Positions 1-7,535 of a DNA stretch of 64,000 nucleotides are shown one piece after another (position 1 is the first letter of the stretch; each line of letters opens with the position of its first letter). Source of the stretch: Luteimicrobium sp042670205 (GTDB taxonomy: Bacteria > Actinomycetota > Actinomycetes > Actinomycetales > Cellulomonadaceae); NCBI RefSeq assembly GCF_042670205.1, contig NZ_JBHUWD010000019.1:1-64000 (forward strand). Reading direction: 5' to 3'. The notes below the pieces were generated by a model. That model was given only the letters and a program-made list of their open reading frames with translations, made no database searches and was not told the origin of the DNA. A program made the position numbers and the translations under genes.

Positions 1-37
1 GTTCTTGCGCGACACGCCTGGCGTGTCGCGCAAGAAC
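1..37. terminator. Perfect 18-bp hairpin downstream of the GH3 gene
   Basis: Two 18-bp arms (starting gttcttgcgc, ending gcgcaagaac) are perfectly complementary around a single central t. It lies 40 bp beyond the GH3 stop, so a terminator is the simplest reading. No T-run can be judged because the window ends here, and it could equally be an operator of a gene to the left. Confidence 0.5.
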
Positions 38-76
38 TCCGCACTCACGGTTGGAGGGGCAGAGGTGGGGGTGGGG

Positions 77-2797
77 TCAGCGCACGTGCACCGTCCGGTG
101 GACGGTCAGGTCGCGCGACGACGCCCCCACCGACACGGTCCGGTCACCCTGCGCGACGGTCCAGGCGTCGCGAGCGGTCGACCAGTACGACAGCTCCCGT
201 TCGCCGACGGTCAGCGTCACCCACCGCGACCGGTGCGCCGGCACGGTCACCCGGTCGAAGGCCGCGAGCGCCTGCTTCGCGAACTGCGCGCCGGACGGCT
301 GGTGGGCCGGGGCGCCCAGGTAGACCTGGGGCACGGCGTCACCGGAGGTGTGGCCCGTGTTCGTGACCTTGACGCGGACCCGGAGCGACCCGTCGTGCTG
401 CTGACGGACGGTCAGGTCGGAGTACCGGAACGACGTGTACGACAGGCCGTACCCGAACGGGTACAGCGGCGTCAGGTTCTGCTCGTCGTACCAGCGGTAC
501 CCGACGAAGATGCCCTCGCTGTAGTCGGTCTCGCAGTTCGGCACGGTGCCGAAGCTGCCGGGGTCCGTGCAGGGCGTGGTCGTGCCGGGGTCGACGCCCT
601 TGCTGGCGCGCTCGGGGTGCGCGGGGTCGTTCGCGACGCCCTGGGACAGCGCCGTCGGCCACGTGTACGGCAGGTGGCCGCCCGGGTTCGCCTTGCCGGT
701 GAGCAGGTCGGCGAACGCCCACCCGCCCTCGTCGCCGGGGAACCAGCCCTCGAGCACGGCCTTGACGTCCCCGAGCCACGGCATCGCGACGGGGTTGTTG
801 TTCTGTAGGACCACGATCGTGTTCGGGTTGGCCGCGGCGACCGCGCTGATGAGCGCGTCCTGCCCCTCGGGCAGCGGCGTGGAGAGGTTGCCGCTGTTCG
901 TCGCGTAGGCGAAGACGACGGCGGTCGCGGCCTTCTTCGCGGCGGCGACGGCGGCCGCGGTGTTGGCCACCTGCTGCGACGGCGTCACCCAGTACAGGTG
1001 CACCTGGACCGGCGACCCCGAGATGTCGGCGATCTGGTCGACCTTGATGGTGTGGGCGCCGGCGCTCAGGTCGAGCTGGACGCGCTTGTTGTTGAGCCCG
1101 TCGGTGCTGGGCAGGACGCCCGTGTCACCGGCCTTGACCGTGCCGTAGCGCGGCGCGGCGGACAGGAACCCGTCACCGGTGATCACGGTCTTCCCGTCGA
1201 CCTCCACGGTGCCCGACGTCCCGAGCTCGCCGAAGTTGAGCCAGTAGCTCCCGGACTCCGGCGCGGTCAGGGTCCCCGTCCAGGTGTGGTTCGAGCCCGC
1301 GGGCAAGGCGTCGTGCTTCGCCGTCGTGAACTCGAGCGTGGCGTCGACCTGGGTGGCCGACGAGCCCGCCGTCGTGCGCAGGAGGCCCGGCTTGCCGTCG
1401 TGGCTCAGCGCTGACGCCGGCACGACGGTCCCGGTGAGGTCGTCGCCGACGGCGTAGCTGATCCTCGCGTTCGGTGCCGCCTTCTTCAGCGTGGTCGCGG
1501 TGCCGACCCAGCGGTCGGCGCGGCCCGTCGAGCTCTCCCCGCCGCCGCCCGTGGCGATCGTCTGGCCGGCCCCGGGGCCGATGAGCGCGAGGTTCGCGAG
1601 GTCGCCGCGGCCGAGCGGCAGCGCGCCGTGGTCGTTCTTGAGCAGGACGGCGGCGTCGGTCGCGGTCCTGCGCACGACGGCGGCGTCCTGGGTCACGTTC
1701 TCGGGCGTGACCGTGTGCTTGCTCGCTCCCTCGAGCAGCCCGAACTTCTCGTACTGGCCGAGGATGCGGGACACCGCGTCGTCGACCTGGGCCTGCGTGA
1801 CGGTCCCGGCCGCGAGGGCCGCCTTGACCTTGTCGGGCGCGAAGTACTGCGGGATCACACCACCCAGCCCGACGCCCGGCATCTCGAGGTCGAGGCCCTT
1901 GGCGAGGAAGTCGGTCGCGTGGTTGGCGCCCCAGTCGGACGTCACGAAGCCCTGGAAGCCGAGGTCCTTCTTGAGGATCTGGTTGAGCGTCGTGTCGTTG
2001 CCGCACGCGTCCTCGCCGTTCACGGCGTTGTACGAGCACATGATCGAGGAGACCCCGGCGTCGACCGCGTCCTCGAACGGCTTCACGTAGATCTCGCGGA
2101 GCGTCTGCTCGTCCACGACGACGTTGCCGCTCGCCCCGTCGTACGCGACGTAGTGCTTCGCCTGCGCCATGACGCCCTGGCTCTGGATGCCCTCGATCAC
2201 CTGGGCGCCCATCGCGCCGGTGAGCAGCGGGTCCTCGCCGAACGTGTTCCACGTGCGGCCGCCCGCGGGGTCGCGGTCGATGTTGATGAACGGCTCGAGC
2301 ATGACGTCCTGGCCGAGCGCCTTCGCGTCCTTGCCGATGACGACGCCGTTCGACCGGGCCGCGGACTCGTCCCACGTGGCCGCGACGCCCATGGTCGAGG
2401 TCATGCCGGTGGAGACGTCCTTCGTGGCGACCCCGGGAGGGCCGTCGGCGAGCCGGATCGAGGGGATGCCGAGCCGCGGGATGCCGGGCAGGTAGCCCGC
2501 GGCGAAGGTCTTGCCGGCCGGGTCGGTGCCCTCGTCGGCGCCGGTGATGAGCGTGAGCTTCTCGTCGAGCGTCATCTGCGCGAGGAGGCGCTGGACCGTC
2601 GAGGCCTTGCCGGGCGATCCGTGGCCGTGCCGGCCGGGGACGTTCGAGCCGTGGCCGTTGCCGGCGTGCTGGCCGGAAGCGCCGTGCGCGGCGGCTGCCG
2701 TGCCGGACGCGACCAGGCCGGTCAGGCCGAGCGCGGCCGCCGCGACGCAGGCCGCGACCTGCCGTGCGCGGGGTCGGTGGAACATCGTGTCGTTCAT
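77..2797 (-). CDS. Secreted GH3 beta-glucosidase with PA14 domain
   Basis: 906-aa exported glycoside hydrolase that would release glucose from beta-glucosides or cello-oligosaccharides outside the cell. The start at 2797 is chosen because it has an SD-like GGAG about 9 bases upstream and gives a clean signal peptide (MFHRPRAR, hydrophobic AACVAAAALGLTGLVASG, cleavage near AAAAHG); an upstream in-frame start would add 43 non-hydrophobic residues. Order: GH3 N-terminal barrel with the nucleophile motif VTSDWGA (Asp288), GH3 C-terminal domain interrupted by a PA14 insert (near residues 440-590, motif YWLNFGELGTSG), then the conserved GDEGGWAFADLL region and a C-terminal Fn3-like domain (YGLSYTSF onward). 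Length and order match PA14-bearing GH3 enzymes. It is divergent from a ROK regulator, which suggests sugar-controlled expression. Exact substrate cannot be read from sequence. Confidence 0.93.
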   Translation of the reverse strand: MNDTMFHRPRARQVAACVAAAALGLTGLVASGTAAAAHGASGQHAGNGHGSNVPGRHGHGSPGKASTVQRLLAQMTLDEKLTLITGADEGTDPAGKTFAAGYLPGIPRLGIPSIRLADGPPGVATKDVSTGMTSTMGVAATWDESAARSNGVVIGKDAKALGQDVMLEPFINIDRDPAGGRTWNTFGEDPLLTGAMGAQVIEGIQSQGVMAQAKHYVAYDGASGNVVVDEQTLREIYVKPFEDAVDAGVSSIMCSYNAVNGEDACGNDTTLNQILKKDLGFQGFVTSDWGANHATDFLAKGLDLEMPGVGLGGVIPQYFAPDKVKAALAAGTVTQAQVDDAVSRILGQYEKFGLLEGASKHTVTPENVTQDAAVVRRTATDAAVLLKNDHGALPLGRGDLANLALIGPGAGQTIATGGGGESSTGRADRWVGTATTLKKAAPNARISYAVGDDLTGTVVPASALSHDGKPGLLRTTAGSSATQVDATLEFTTAKHDALPAGSNHTWTGTLTAPESGSYWLNFGELGTSGTVEVDGKTVITGDGFLSAAPRYGTVKAGDTGVLPSTDGLNNKRVQLDLSAGAHTIKVDQIADISGSPVQVHLYWVTPSQQVANTAAAVAAAKKAATAVVFAYATNSGNLSTPLPEGQDALISAVAAANPNTIVVLQNNNPVAMPWLGDVKAVLEGWFPGDEGGWAFADLLTGKANPGGHLPYTWPTALSQGVANDPAHPERASKGVDPGTTTPCTDPGSFGTVPNCETDYSEGIFVGYRWYDEQNLTPLYPFGYGLSYTSFRYSDLTVRQQHDGSLRVRVKVTNTGHTSGDAVPQVYLGAPAHQPSGAQFAKQALAAFDRVTVPAHRSRWVTLTVGERELSYWSTARDAWTVAQGDRTVSVGASSRDLTVHRTVHVR

Positions 2798-2845
2798 CTG
2801 CACCACTCCATCGGGGCGACGTGCCCCGGCGCCACTCGTGGGTCG

Positions 2846-2865
2846 GGAGTCGTTCAAACGACTCC
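2846..2865. promoter_or_regulatory. 20-bp palindromic operator in the GH3 leader
   Basis: GGAGTCGTTCAAACGACTCC has perfect 9-bp arms with a 2-bp centre. It lies about +21 to +40 from the start site predicted from the GH3 promoter and about 50 bases before the GH3 start codon. That is the place for a repressor that blocks elongation or clearance. The ligand protein may be the divergent ROK regulator or an unlinked LacI-family repressor. Confidence 0.6.
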
Positions 2866-2892
2866 GAGGCGGCACCAAGGCGGGACCCTGTG

Positions 2893-2922
2893 ACGGTAGA
2901 AATCCACGCCGCGAAGGGTCAA
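2893..2922 (-). promoter_or_regulatory. Sigma-70-like promoter of the GH3 gene
   Basis: On the minus strand, TTGACC (2922-2917) is followed by 18 bases and then TACCGT (2898-2893), a good housekeeping promoter for this GC content. The predicted start is near 2886, giving a leader of about 90 bases that contains the palindromic operator. Confidence 0.6.
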
Positions 2923-3000
2923 GCATCTGTGCCGTTGCAGTCTGATCACTTTCGAACGAGTAAGCGAATAAGAACGAACGCCTCTGACTACGCTGGCGTC

Positions 3001-4227
3001 ATGCCTGACCGCACGCGCGCCACGAACGAACGCATCGTCGCCGAGCTCGAGCACGCCGCCCCGCTCACCCGCCGCGAGCTCGCGACCCGCCTCGCGCTGC
3101 CCGTCACGACCGTCACCAGCGCCGTCGAGCGGCTGCTCCTCGACGGGACGCTGCGCGAGCACACCGACGAGCCCGGCCGCACGCCGGGCCGCGGGCGCCC
3201 GCCCCGCCACCTGGCCCTCGCGGCCCGGCAGCTCGTCGCCGTGGTCGTCGTCGGGCACCGGACGCTCGAGGCCGCGGTCGTGACGCTCGACGGCGTCATC
3301 GAGACGCGCGCCGTGCGGCCGTTCGACCCGCGCGCCGCCGACGACGTCGTCGGACCGGGCGTCGCCCTGCTGCGCCAGGCGCTCGACGGGTCCGGGCTCG
3401 ACCCCGAGGAGATCGGCGGCGCCGTTCTCGCGCTCCCCCGCCCCTACCGCGCGGGCGCCGGATCGCCGTGGCCTGCGCGGTCGACGATCCGTGACCCGGC
3501 GGCGCCGCCCCCCGCGTGGCTCGCGACCGACCCGGCACCCGCGCTCGCCGACGCGCTCGGCGTCCCCGCGGTCGCCGAGAACGACGCCAACCTCGCCGCC
3601 CTCGGCGAGGTCGCGAGGGGCGCCGCGACCGGGCTCGACGACGTCGTCTACGTCGACCTCGTCCCCGGCTTCGGGGCGGGCGTGGTCGCCGGCGGCGCGC
3701 TGGTGCACGGCAGGCTCGGGTTCGCGGGCGAGCTCGGGCACGTCCAGGTCGACGAGCACGGCCCCCTCTGCGTGTGCGGGAACCGCGGCTGCCTCATCCG
3801 CGTCGCGACCGTCCAGCACGTCATCGAGCAGCTCCGCCCGACGTACCCGGCCTCGCTCACGTTCGAGGACGTCGTCGGGCTGGCGGAGGCCGAGGACCCC
3901 GACGTGCACCGCGTGCTCGCCGACCTGGGCCGGACCCTCGCGCCCATCCTCGCGACCGTGTGCCTCGTGCTCGACCCGCAGGCGATCGTCGTCGACGGGG
4001 CGCTGGGCGCGGGGAGCCGGGCCGTCGTCGCGGGCATCCGGGAACGGATCGAACGGGCGCTGCCGCGGCGCGTGTTCGAGGAGCTCCGGCTCGTGCCGGG
4101 GACGCTGGCCGACCAGGCCGAGCTCGTCGGCGCCGCGGCCCTCGCATCGAGCACCCGCCTGCTGCGCGCACCCCGGCGGGGCGGGGCCGACGAGTCTGCG
4201 GCCGTCGCGGGGTCGGTACCGGCATGA
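3001..4227 (+). CDS. ROK-family transcriptional regulator
   Basis: 408-aa protein with an N-terminal winged helix (residues about 5-55: RRELATRLALPVTTVTSAVERLL) and a C-terminal ROK sugar-kinase-like domain. The ROK zinc motif is present as CVCGNRGC with Cys257, Cys259 and Cys264, and the ATPase-like segment VYVDLVPGFGAGVV precedes it. Such proteins bind operator DNA and let go when a sugar binds. The hexamer TACGCT ends six bases before the ATG, and there is no SD, so the mRNA is probably leaderless, which supports this start. It is divergent from the GH3 glucosidase and overlaps the next gene by ATGA. Repression of the glucosidase is inferred from position only. Confidence 0.9.
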   Translation: MPDRTRATNERIVAELEHAAPLTRRELATRLALPVTTVTSAVERLLLDGTLREHTDEPGRTPGRGRPPRHLALAARQLVAVVVVGHRTLEAAVVTLDGVIETRAVRPFDPRAADDVVGPGVALLRQALDGSGLDPEEIGGAVLALPRPYRAGAGSPWPARSTIRDPAAPPPAWLATDPAPALADALGVPAVAENDANLAALGEVARGAATGLDDVVYVDLVPGFGAGVVAGGALVHGRLGFAGELGHVQVDEHGPLCVCGNRGCLIRVATVQHVIEQLRPTYPASLTFEDVVGLAEAEDPDVHRVLADLGRTLAPILATVCLVLDPQAIVVDGALGAGSRAVVAGIRERIERALPRRVFEELRLVPGTLADQAELVGAAALASSTRLLRAPRRGGADESAAVAGSVPA

Positions 4228-4736
4228 CGAACGAACCACGGGTCGCCGAGCGGCCCCCCACCCCCTACGTCGGCGTCACGCGAACGGTCACCATGGCCAC
4301 GATCGCGGAGATCGCCGACCAGATCCCGCGCGTGATCGAGAGCGCCGTCGCGCTCGGCCTCGAGCCCGCAGGCGCACCCTTCCTCCGCTACGACGTCATC
4401 GACATGGCGAGGGAGCTCGTGGTCGAGGCTGGCATCCCCCTCGCCCACCCCGCCCCGCCCGGCACTCCGCTCGGCGACCTCGAGGCCGGGGCGCTGCCCG
4501 GTGGCCGGTACGCGACGGTCGTGCACGTCGGGCACCCCGCGACCCTCGCCGACGCCACGGCCGCGCTGCTGCGCTGGGCCGCCGACGGCGGACTGGCGTT
4601 CGACGTGCTCACGGACGAGCGGGGCGACGTCTGGGGCTGCCGGCTCGAGAGCTACCTCACCGACCCGCGCGACGAGCCCGACATGAGCCGCTGGGAGACC
4701 GAGCTCGCGTTCCGGCTCGCAGGCGACCCGGCCTGA
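4224..4736 (+). CDS. GyrI-like effector-binding domain protein
   Basis: 170-aa protein resembling the stand-alone GyrI/AraC effector-binding fold (the BacR/SOUL-like bacterial effector domain). Typical features are the opening beta strand (VGVTRTVTMATIAEIADQIP), then GAPFLRYDVID, and a closing YLTDPRDEPDMSRWETEL, where the family has a conserved Glu/Asp near the pocket. It has no DNA-binding region. Its ATG overlaps the stop of the ROK gene, so the two are translationally coupled. It may bind a small cationic or aromatic ligand as a sensor or sink, but the ligand is unknown. Confidence 0.75.
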   Translation: MTNEPRVAERPPTPYVGVTRTVTMATIAEIADQIPRVIESAVALGLEPAGAPFLRYDVIDMARELVVEAGIPLAHPAPPGTPLGDLEAGALPGGRYATVVHVGHPATLADATAALLRWAADGGLAFDVLTDERGDVWGCRLESYLTDPRDEPDMSRWETELAFRLAGDPA

Positions 4737-4751
4737 GCGCAGGCTGGTCGC

Positions 4752-5027
4752 ATGACCGATGCCCAGCCCTCCGTCGAGATCCGCACCGTCGCCTACACCG
4801 TGTCCGCCGACTACCTGGCGAGCGTCGGCGGGGACTTCGACGCACGCGGCGTCGACGACGCCGTCCTCGACCGCCTCAACGCCGACCTCCCCGAGGGCGT
4901 CGTGGTGCACCGCGACGGGCGCGTGTTCGCCACGCCCGAGCTGGCCGCGACAGCGCGCGAGATCGACTTCGACCAGCTCCTCGCCGACATGGACCTCGAC
5001 CAGATCCTCTCCGAGCACGGCCGCTGA
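4752..5027 (+). CDS. Small acidic hypothetical protein
   Basis: 91-aa protein I do not recognise. It is acidic and mixed alpha/beta, with no membrane segment, signal peptide or Cys. The end is a charged helix (IDFDQLLADMDLDQIL). GC-rich third positions support coding. The ATG is preceded by CAGGCT six bases upstream and by no SD, which fits the leaderless pattern seen elsewhere in the window. Two tandem hairpin repeats follow directly after the stop. Confidence 0.7.
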   Translation: MTDAQPSVEIRTVAYTVSADYLASVGGDFDARGVDDAVLDRLNADLPEGVVVHRDGRVFATPELAATAREIDFDQLLADMDLDQILSEHGR

Positions 5028-5029
5028 CC

Positions 5030-5087
5030 GCGAGGTAGACCGGCGGCCCGTCTACTTCGCGAGGTAGACCGGCGGCCCGTCTACTTC
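5030..5087. repeat. Two tandem 29-bp hairpin repeats
   Basis: The unit (gcgaggtagaccggcggccc, then gtctacttc) occurs twice with no spacer and no mismatch. Each unit can fold with GTAGAC pairing to GTCTAC around a GC-rich loop. They start 2 bases after a stop codon and end about 50 bases before the next start, so a double terminator or a small slipped-strand duplication is likely. Confidence 0.75.
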
Positions 5088-5136
5088 GGCGGGCGGGCAG
5101 GATGCGGAGGACGTGCGCCCGTGACACGGTCGAGGC

Positions 5137-5400
5137 ATGTGGTTCCTCTCGTGGATCGTCATCGGCCTCATCATGGGCGCCATCGCGCGCGCCATCCTCC
5201 CCGGCCGCGCCAGCGGCGGATGGTTCATCACCCTCGTCGTGGGGGTGGTCGGCGCGATCGTCGGCGGGTTCATCGGGCGCGCGTTCGGCGCAGACCCGAA
5301 CCAGCACTTCTGGTCGTTCTCGACCTGGTTCTGGGCCTTCGTGGGCTCGCTGATCGTCCTGTTCGTCTGGGGCCTGATCGCCGGCAGGCGCCGCACCTGA
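5137..5400 (+). CDS. GlsB/YeaQ/YmgE-family stress membrane protein
   Basis: 87-aa membrane protein of the transglycosylase-associated (GlsB/YeaQ/YmgE) family. It opens with helix MWFLSWIVIGLIMGAIARAI, followed by the family signature LPGRASGGW, a Gly-rich helix VVGVVGAIVGGFIG and a third helix near the C terminus. Members are induced by envelope, acid or general stress; their biochemical role is not settled. CACGGT lies six bases before the ATG, again suggesting a leaderless transcript. It is convergent with the broken response-regulator gene. Confidence 0.88.
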   Translation: MWFLSWIVIGLIMGAIARAILPGRASGGWFITLVVGVVGAIVGGFIGRAFGADPNQHFWSFSTWFWAFVGSLIVLFVWGLIAGRRRT

Positions 5401-5407
5401 GCCGCCC

Positions 5408-5585
5408 TCAGACGAGCCCTGCCTCGTAGGCCGCGATCACGAGCTGCACGCGACCCCGGCAGCCGAGCTTGCGGAGCACCTCGGAGACGTGCGACTTCAC
5501 CGTCTCCTCCCCGATCACGAGCTCACCCGCGATCTCCGCGTTCGACAGCCCCCGCGCGAGCCCCGACCGCGCGCCCTCCGCGCCA
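5408..5585 (-). pseudogene. C-terminal remnant of a LuxR/NarL response regulator
   Basis: About 55 C-terminal codons survive: GLARGLSNAEIAGELVI, EETVKSHVSEVLRKLG, then RVQLVIAAYEAGLV and a stop at 5408. This is a textbook NarL-type helix-turn-helix. The receiver domain and the usual LTxREREVL helix are absent; homology stops at about 5580, next to a 67-bp palindrome at 5586. Beyond the palindrome is an unrelated gene. The fragment has no start or SD and is unlikely to make protein. Confidence 0.8.
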
Positions 5586-5652
5586 CGAGATACCGAGAAA
5601 CGGCCGAGATACCGATGCAGACTCGGTATCTCGGCCGTTTCTCGGTATCTCG
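5586..5652. repeat. 67-bp palindromic element, copy 1
   Basis: Two 30-base arms pair perfectly (30 of 30) around a 7-base loop tgcagac. Each arm holds two copies of cgagataccga separated by gaaacggc. A second copy with the same 30-7-30 layout lies at 61003-61069. It sits at the truncation point of the response-regulator remnant and just downstream of the SRPBCC gene, so it could serve as a terminator for that gene. Confidence 0.85.
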
Positions 5653-5667
5653 CGGCCCGGGCGGGTG

Positions 5668-6159
5668 TCAGCTCGCCGACGACGCCGCGAGGGTCGGGAG
5701 CAGCTCGTCGAGGCGCTCGTACCCCTCGGTGAGCCCGCCCTCCATGCCGCTCGCGACCATCCCGTCGCGGTCCTCGACGCTCTGGTAGACGGCGTGCGTG
5801 GTGACGCGGGTGCGGCCACCGTCGAGCGGTTCGAAGCGGGCGGACTCGAGCGAGACGTGCCCCGGGTAGCCGTCGAACTCGAAGGTCTGGACGACGAGGT
5901 CGGGGGCGATGCTGTGGAACGTCCCGTGGAACCCGAACGCGCCACCCTGCGGGTCGCGATGGGTGTAGGCGTACGAGCCACCGGTGCGGGCGTCGAAGTG
6001 GTCGACGTCCATCTCGTAGGCGCGCGGGCCGAGCCACTTCCCGACGAGGTCCCGGTCGGTGTAGGCCCGGAAGACGAGCTCCGGCGGTGCGTCGAAGTCG
6101 CGGACGATGTCGATGAACGGAACGCCGGGCTCGGCGGTGACCGTGGTGGGGTTCGTCAT
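5668..6159 (-). CDS. SRPBCC (AHSA1-like) domain protein
   Basis: 163-aa single-domain START/AHSA1-fold protein. Typical markers are IDIVRDFDAPPELVFRAYTD near residue 17, WLGPRAYE, GGSYAYTHRDPQG and a final amphipathic helix GGLTEGYERLDELL. Family members bind hydrophobic ligands, and many are encoded beside an ArsR-type repressor. That is so here: the start overlaps the ArsR stop (ATGA), giving a two-gene operon. Ligand and function are unknown. Confidence 0.9.
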   Translation of the reverse strand: MTNPTTVTAEPGVPFIDIVRDFDAPPELVFRAYTDRDLVGKWLGPRAYEMDVDHFDARTGGSYAYTHRDPQGGAFGFHGTFHSIAPDLVVQTFEFDGYPGHVSLESARFEPLDGGRTRVTTHAVYQSVEDRDGMVASGMEGGLTEGYERLDELLPTLAASSAS

Positions 6160-6503
6160 GGTTCCTCCTGCGTGAGCGACGCCAGGACGGCGTCGAGGCG
6201 GCGGTGGCTGCGCTCGGTGGCGAGCCGGAGCCCGTCGATCCACGACGTGAGCTCCTCGAGGGCCGCGGGGTCGAGGTGGCACGGTCGGCGCTGGCCGTCG
6301 CGCGTGCGGGTGATGAGCCCGGCGTGCTCGAGGACCTGGACGTGCCGTGACACGGCCTGCTTGGTGATCGGGAAGAGCTCGGTGAGCTCGTTCACGGTCG
6401 CGGGGCCGCGCGAGAGGCGGGCGACGATCGTGCGACGCACCGGGTCGGCGAGGGCCGTGAAGGCCTGGTCGAGCCGGGCATCGCGGGGGTCGTCGTCGGT
6501 CAT
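6156..6503 (-). CDS. ArsR-family winged-helix regulator
   Basis: 115-aa winged-helix protein: LDQAFTALADPVRRTIVARL, NELTELFPITKQAVSRHVQVLEHAGLI as recognition helix, then the wing RDGQRRPCHLD. The canonical metal-binding ELCVCDL motif is missing, so it is of the non-metal type usually paired with SRPBCC proteins. The ATG at 6503 is preferred over an upstream TTG at 6521 because AAGAAGGA lies five bases before it. Autoregulation is likely, given the inverted repeats just upstream. Confidence 0.9.
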   Translation of the reverse strand: MTDDDPRDARLDQAFTALADPVRRTIVARLSRGPATVNELTELFPITKQAVSRHVQVLEHAGLITRTRDGQRRPCHLDPAALEELTSWIDGLRLATERSHRRLDAVLASLTQEEP

Positions 6504-6514
6504 CGCATCCTTCT

Positions 6515-6551
6515 TAGTCAACCTGGTTGTTGATCAACCTATACGTTGACC
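6515..6551. promoter_or_regulatory. Probable operator of the ArsR/SRPBCC operon
   Basis: Two palindromes touch each other: CAACCTGGTTG (6519-6529) and GTTGATCAAC (6529-6538), followed by another half-site GTTGAC (6545-6550). This AT-richer stretch just upstream of the ArsR start is the usual place for the regulator's own operator. Confidence 0.5.
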
Positions 6552-6862
6552 ATAGGCCCCGGCTAGGCCGCCGTCAACCCCGCCGGGCGCGGGCGGTCGC
6601 AGGTCAGGAGAGGGCGGGGGGTTTCACCCGCGCCCGCCGATGCCGGTCAGCTCGGCCCGCGCCACACTCGGCAGTGCCGGGGGGCACGTCGCGTCGAGAT
6701 CCGATCGAGAGATCGTGCGAGCCTCCGCGGCCCGTCCGGACGGAACCCGCGCCCGACCGCGCGACGCACTGCGCCGCGCCACACCTGGGTCCCCGGGCCG
6801 ACCCTTCCGAAGGGGATCGCCCCGACCGTACCCGCCCACGATCGACTCTCCAGGAGTTCCTC
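6552..6862. other. Non-coding stretch upstream of a secreted protein
   Basis: About 310 bases without a supportable gene. It presumably holds the promoter of the secreted protein starting at 6863. I see no convincing -10/-35 pair, only small GC-rich inverted repeats, plus an AGGAG (6852-6856) serving as the SD of the next gene. Confidence 0.5.
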
Positions 6863-7384
6863 ATGAGAAGGCACCTCACCGCCGGTCTCGCCGCCGTCTG
6901 TCTGGCGGTCGGCGCGGCATTCGCGATCGCACCGACCGCCTCAGCCGGGCCCCTCGACGCGACCTGCACCGGCACCGTCGCCGTGGACTACAGCCCTGGC
7001 CTCACGCTCACGGCCCAGACGGTCACCGCGTCCGCAACGAGCACGTACCCCTCGTGCCTGACCAGCCAGACCGGCGTCACCTCCGCGTCCGCATCGGGCT
7101 CGGTGACGGACACCCTCGACTGCAACTCGCTGCTCACGACGACGACCGGGGTCAAGACCTACCACTGGAACGACGGCACGACGAGTCGCTTCGAGTACAC
7201 GCGGACCGGCACCCGCGTCCTGTCCCAGACGGTCGTCACCTTCACCGGCACGATCACGTCCGGCAAGTTCTCGGGCGACACCGCCGTCGAGACGAACATC
7301 GCGGCGAACCTCGGGTTGCTCGACTGTCTGGCACCCGGCGGCGTCACGCACGTCGACTTCACCGCGCTGGTCGAGCTGACCTGA
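6863..7384 (+). CDS. Small secreted hypothetical protein
   Basis: 173-aa protein with a clear signal peptide (MRRHL, hydrophobic TAGLAAVCLAVGAAFAIA, cleavage after TASA). The mature part is Ser/Thr-rich and beta-like, with four Cys (DATCTG, YPSCLTS, DTLDCNS, LLDCLAPGG) that could make two disulfides. I do not recognise the family, although similar Cys-paired secreted proteins are common in actinobacteria. SD AGGAG is six bases before the ATG. A strong hairpin follows. Confidence 0.8.
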   Translation: MRRHLTAGLAAVCLAVGAAFAIAPTASAGPLDATCTGTVAVDYSPGLTLTAQTVTASATSTYPSCLTSQTGVTSASASGSVTDTLDCNSLLTTTTGVKTYHWNDGTTSRFEYTRTGTRVLSQTVVTFTGTITSGKFSGDTAVETNIAANLGLLDCLAPGGVTHVDFTALVELT

Positions 7385-7458
7385 CGCTTGGCGAGCGGGC
7401 GCCGGCCGAGGGCCGTGCGGCCGCCACGGCGAGCACGGTCCCGCCCAGCGCATACAGG

Positions 7459-7494
7459 ACCGCGGCCCGTCCGGATGACCGGACGGGCCGCGGT
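7459..7494. terminator. Bidirectional terminator, 16-bp stem
   Basis: Arms accgcggcccgtccgg and its exact complement enclose the tetraloop atga. It lies between the convergent secreted-protein gene and the giant adhesin gene, so it can end both transcripts. There is no long T-tract, as is usual in this GC range. Confidence 0.8.
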
Positions 7495-7535
7495 CTCGTG
7501 GTCAGCGTCATGAGGGCAGCGGGAGGGGTACCGCG

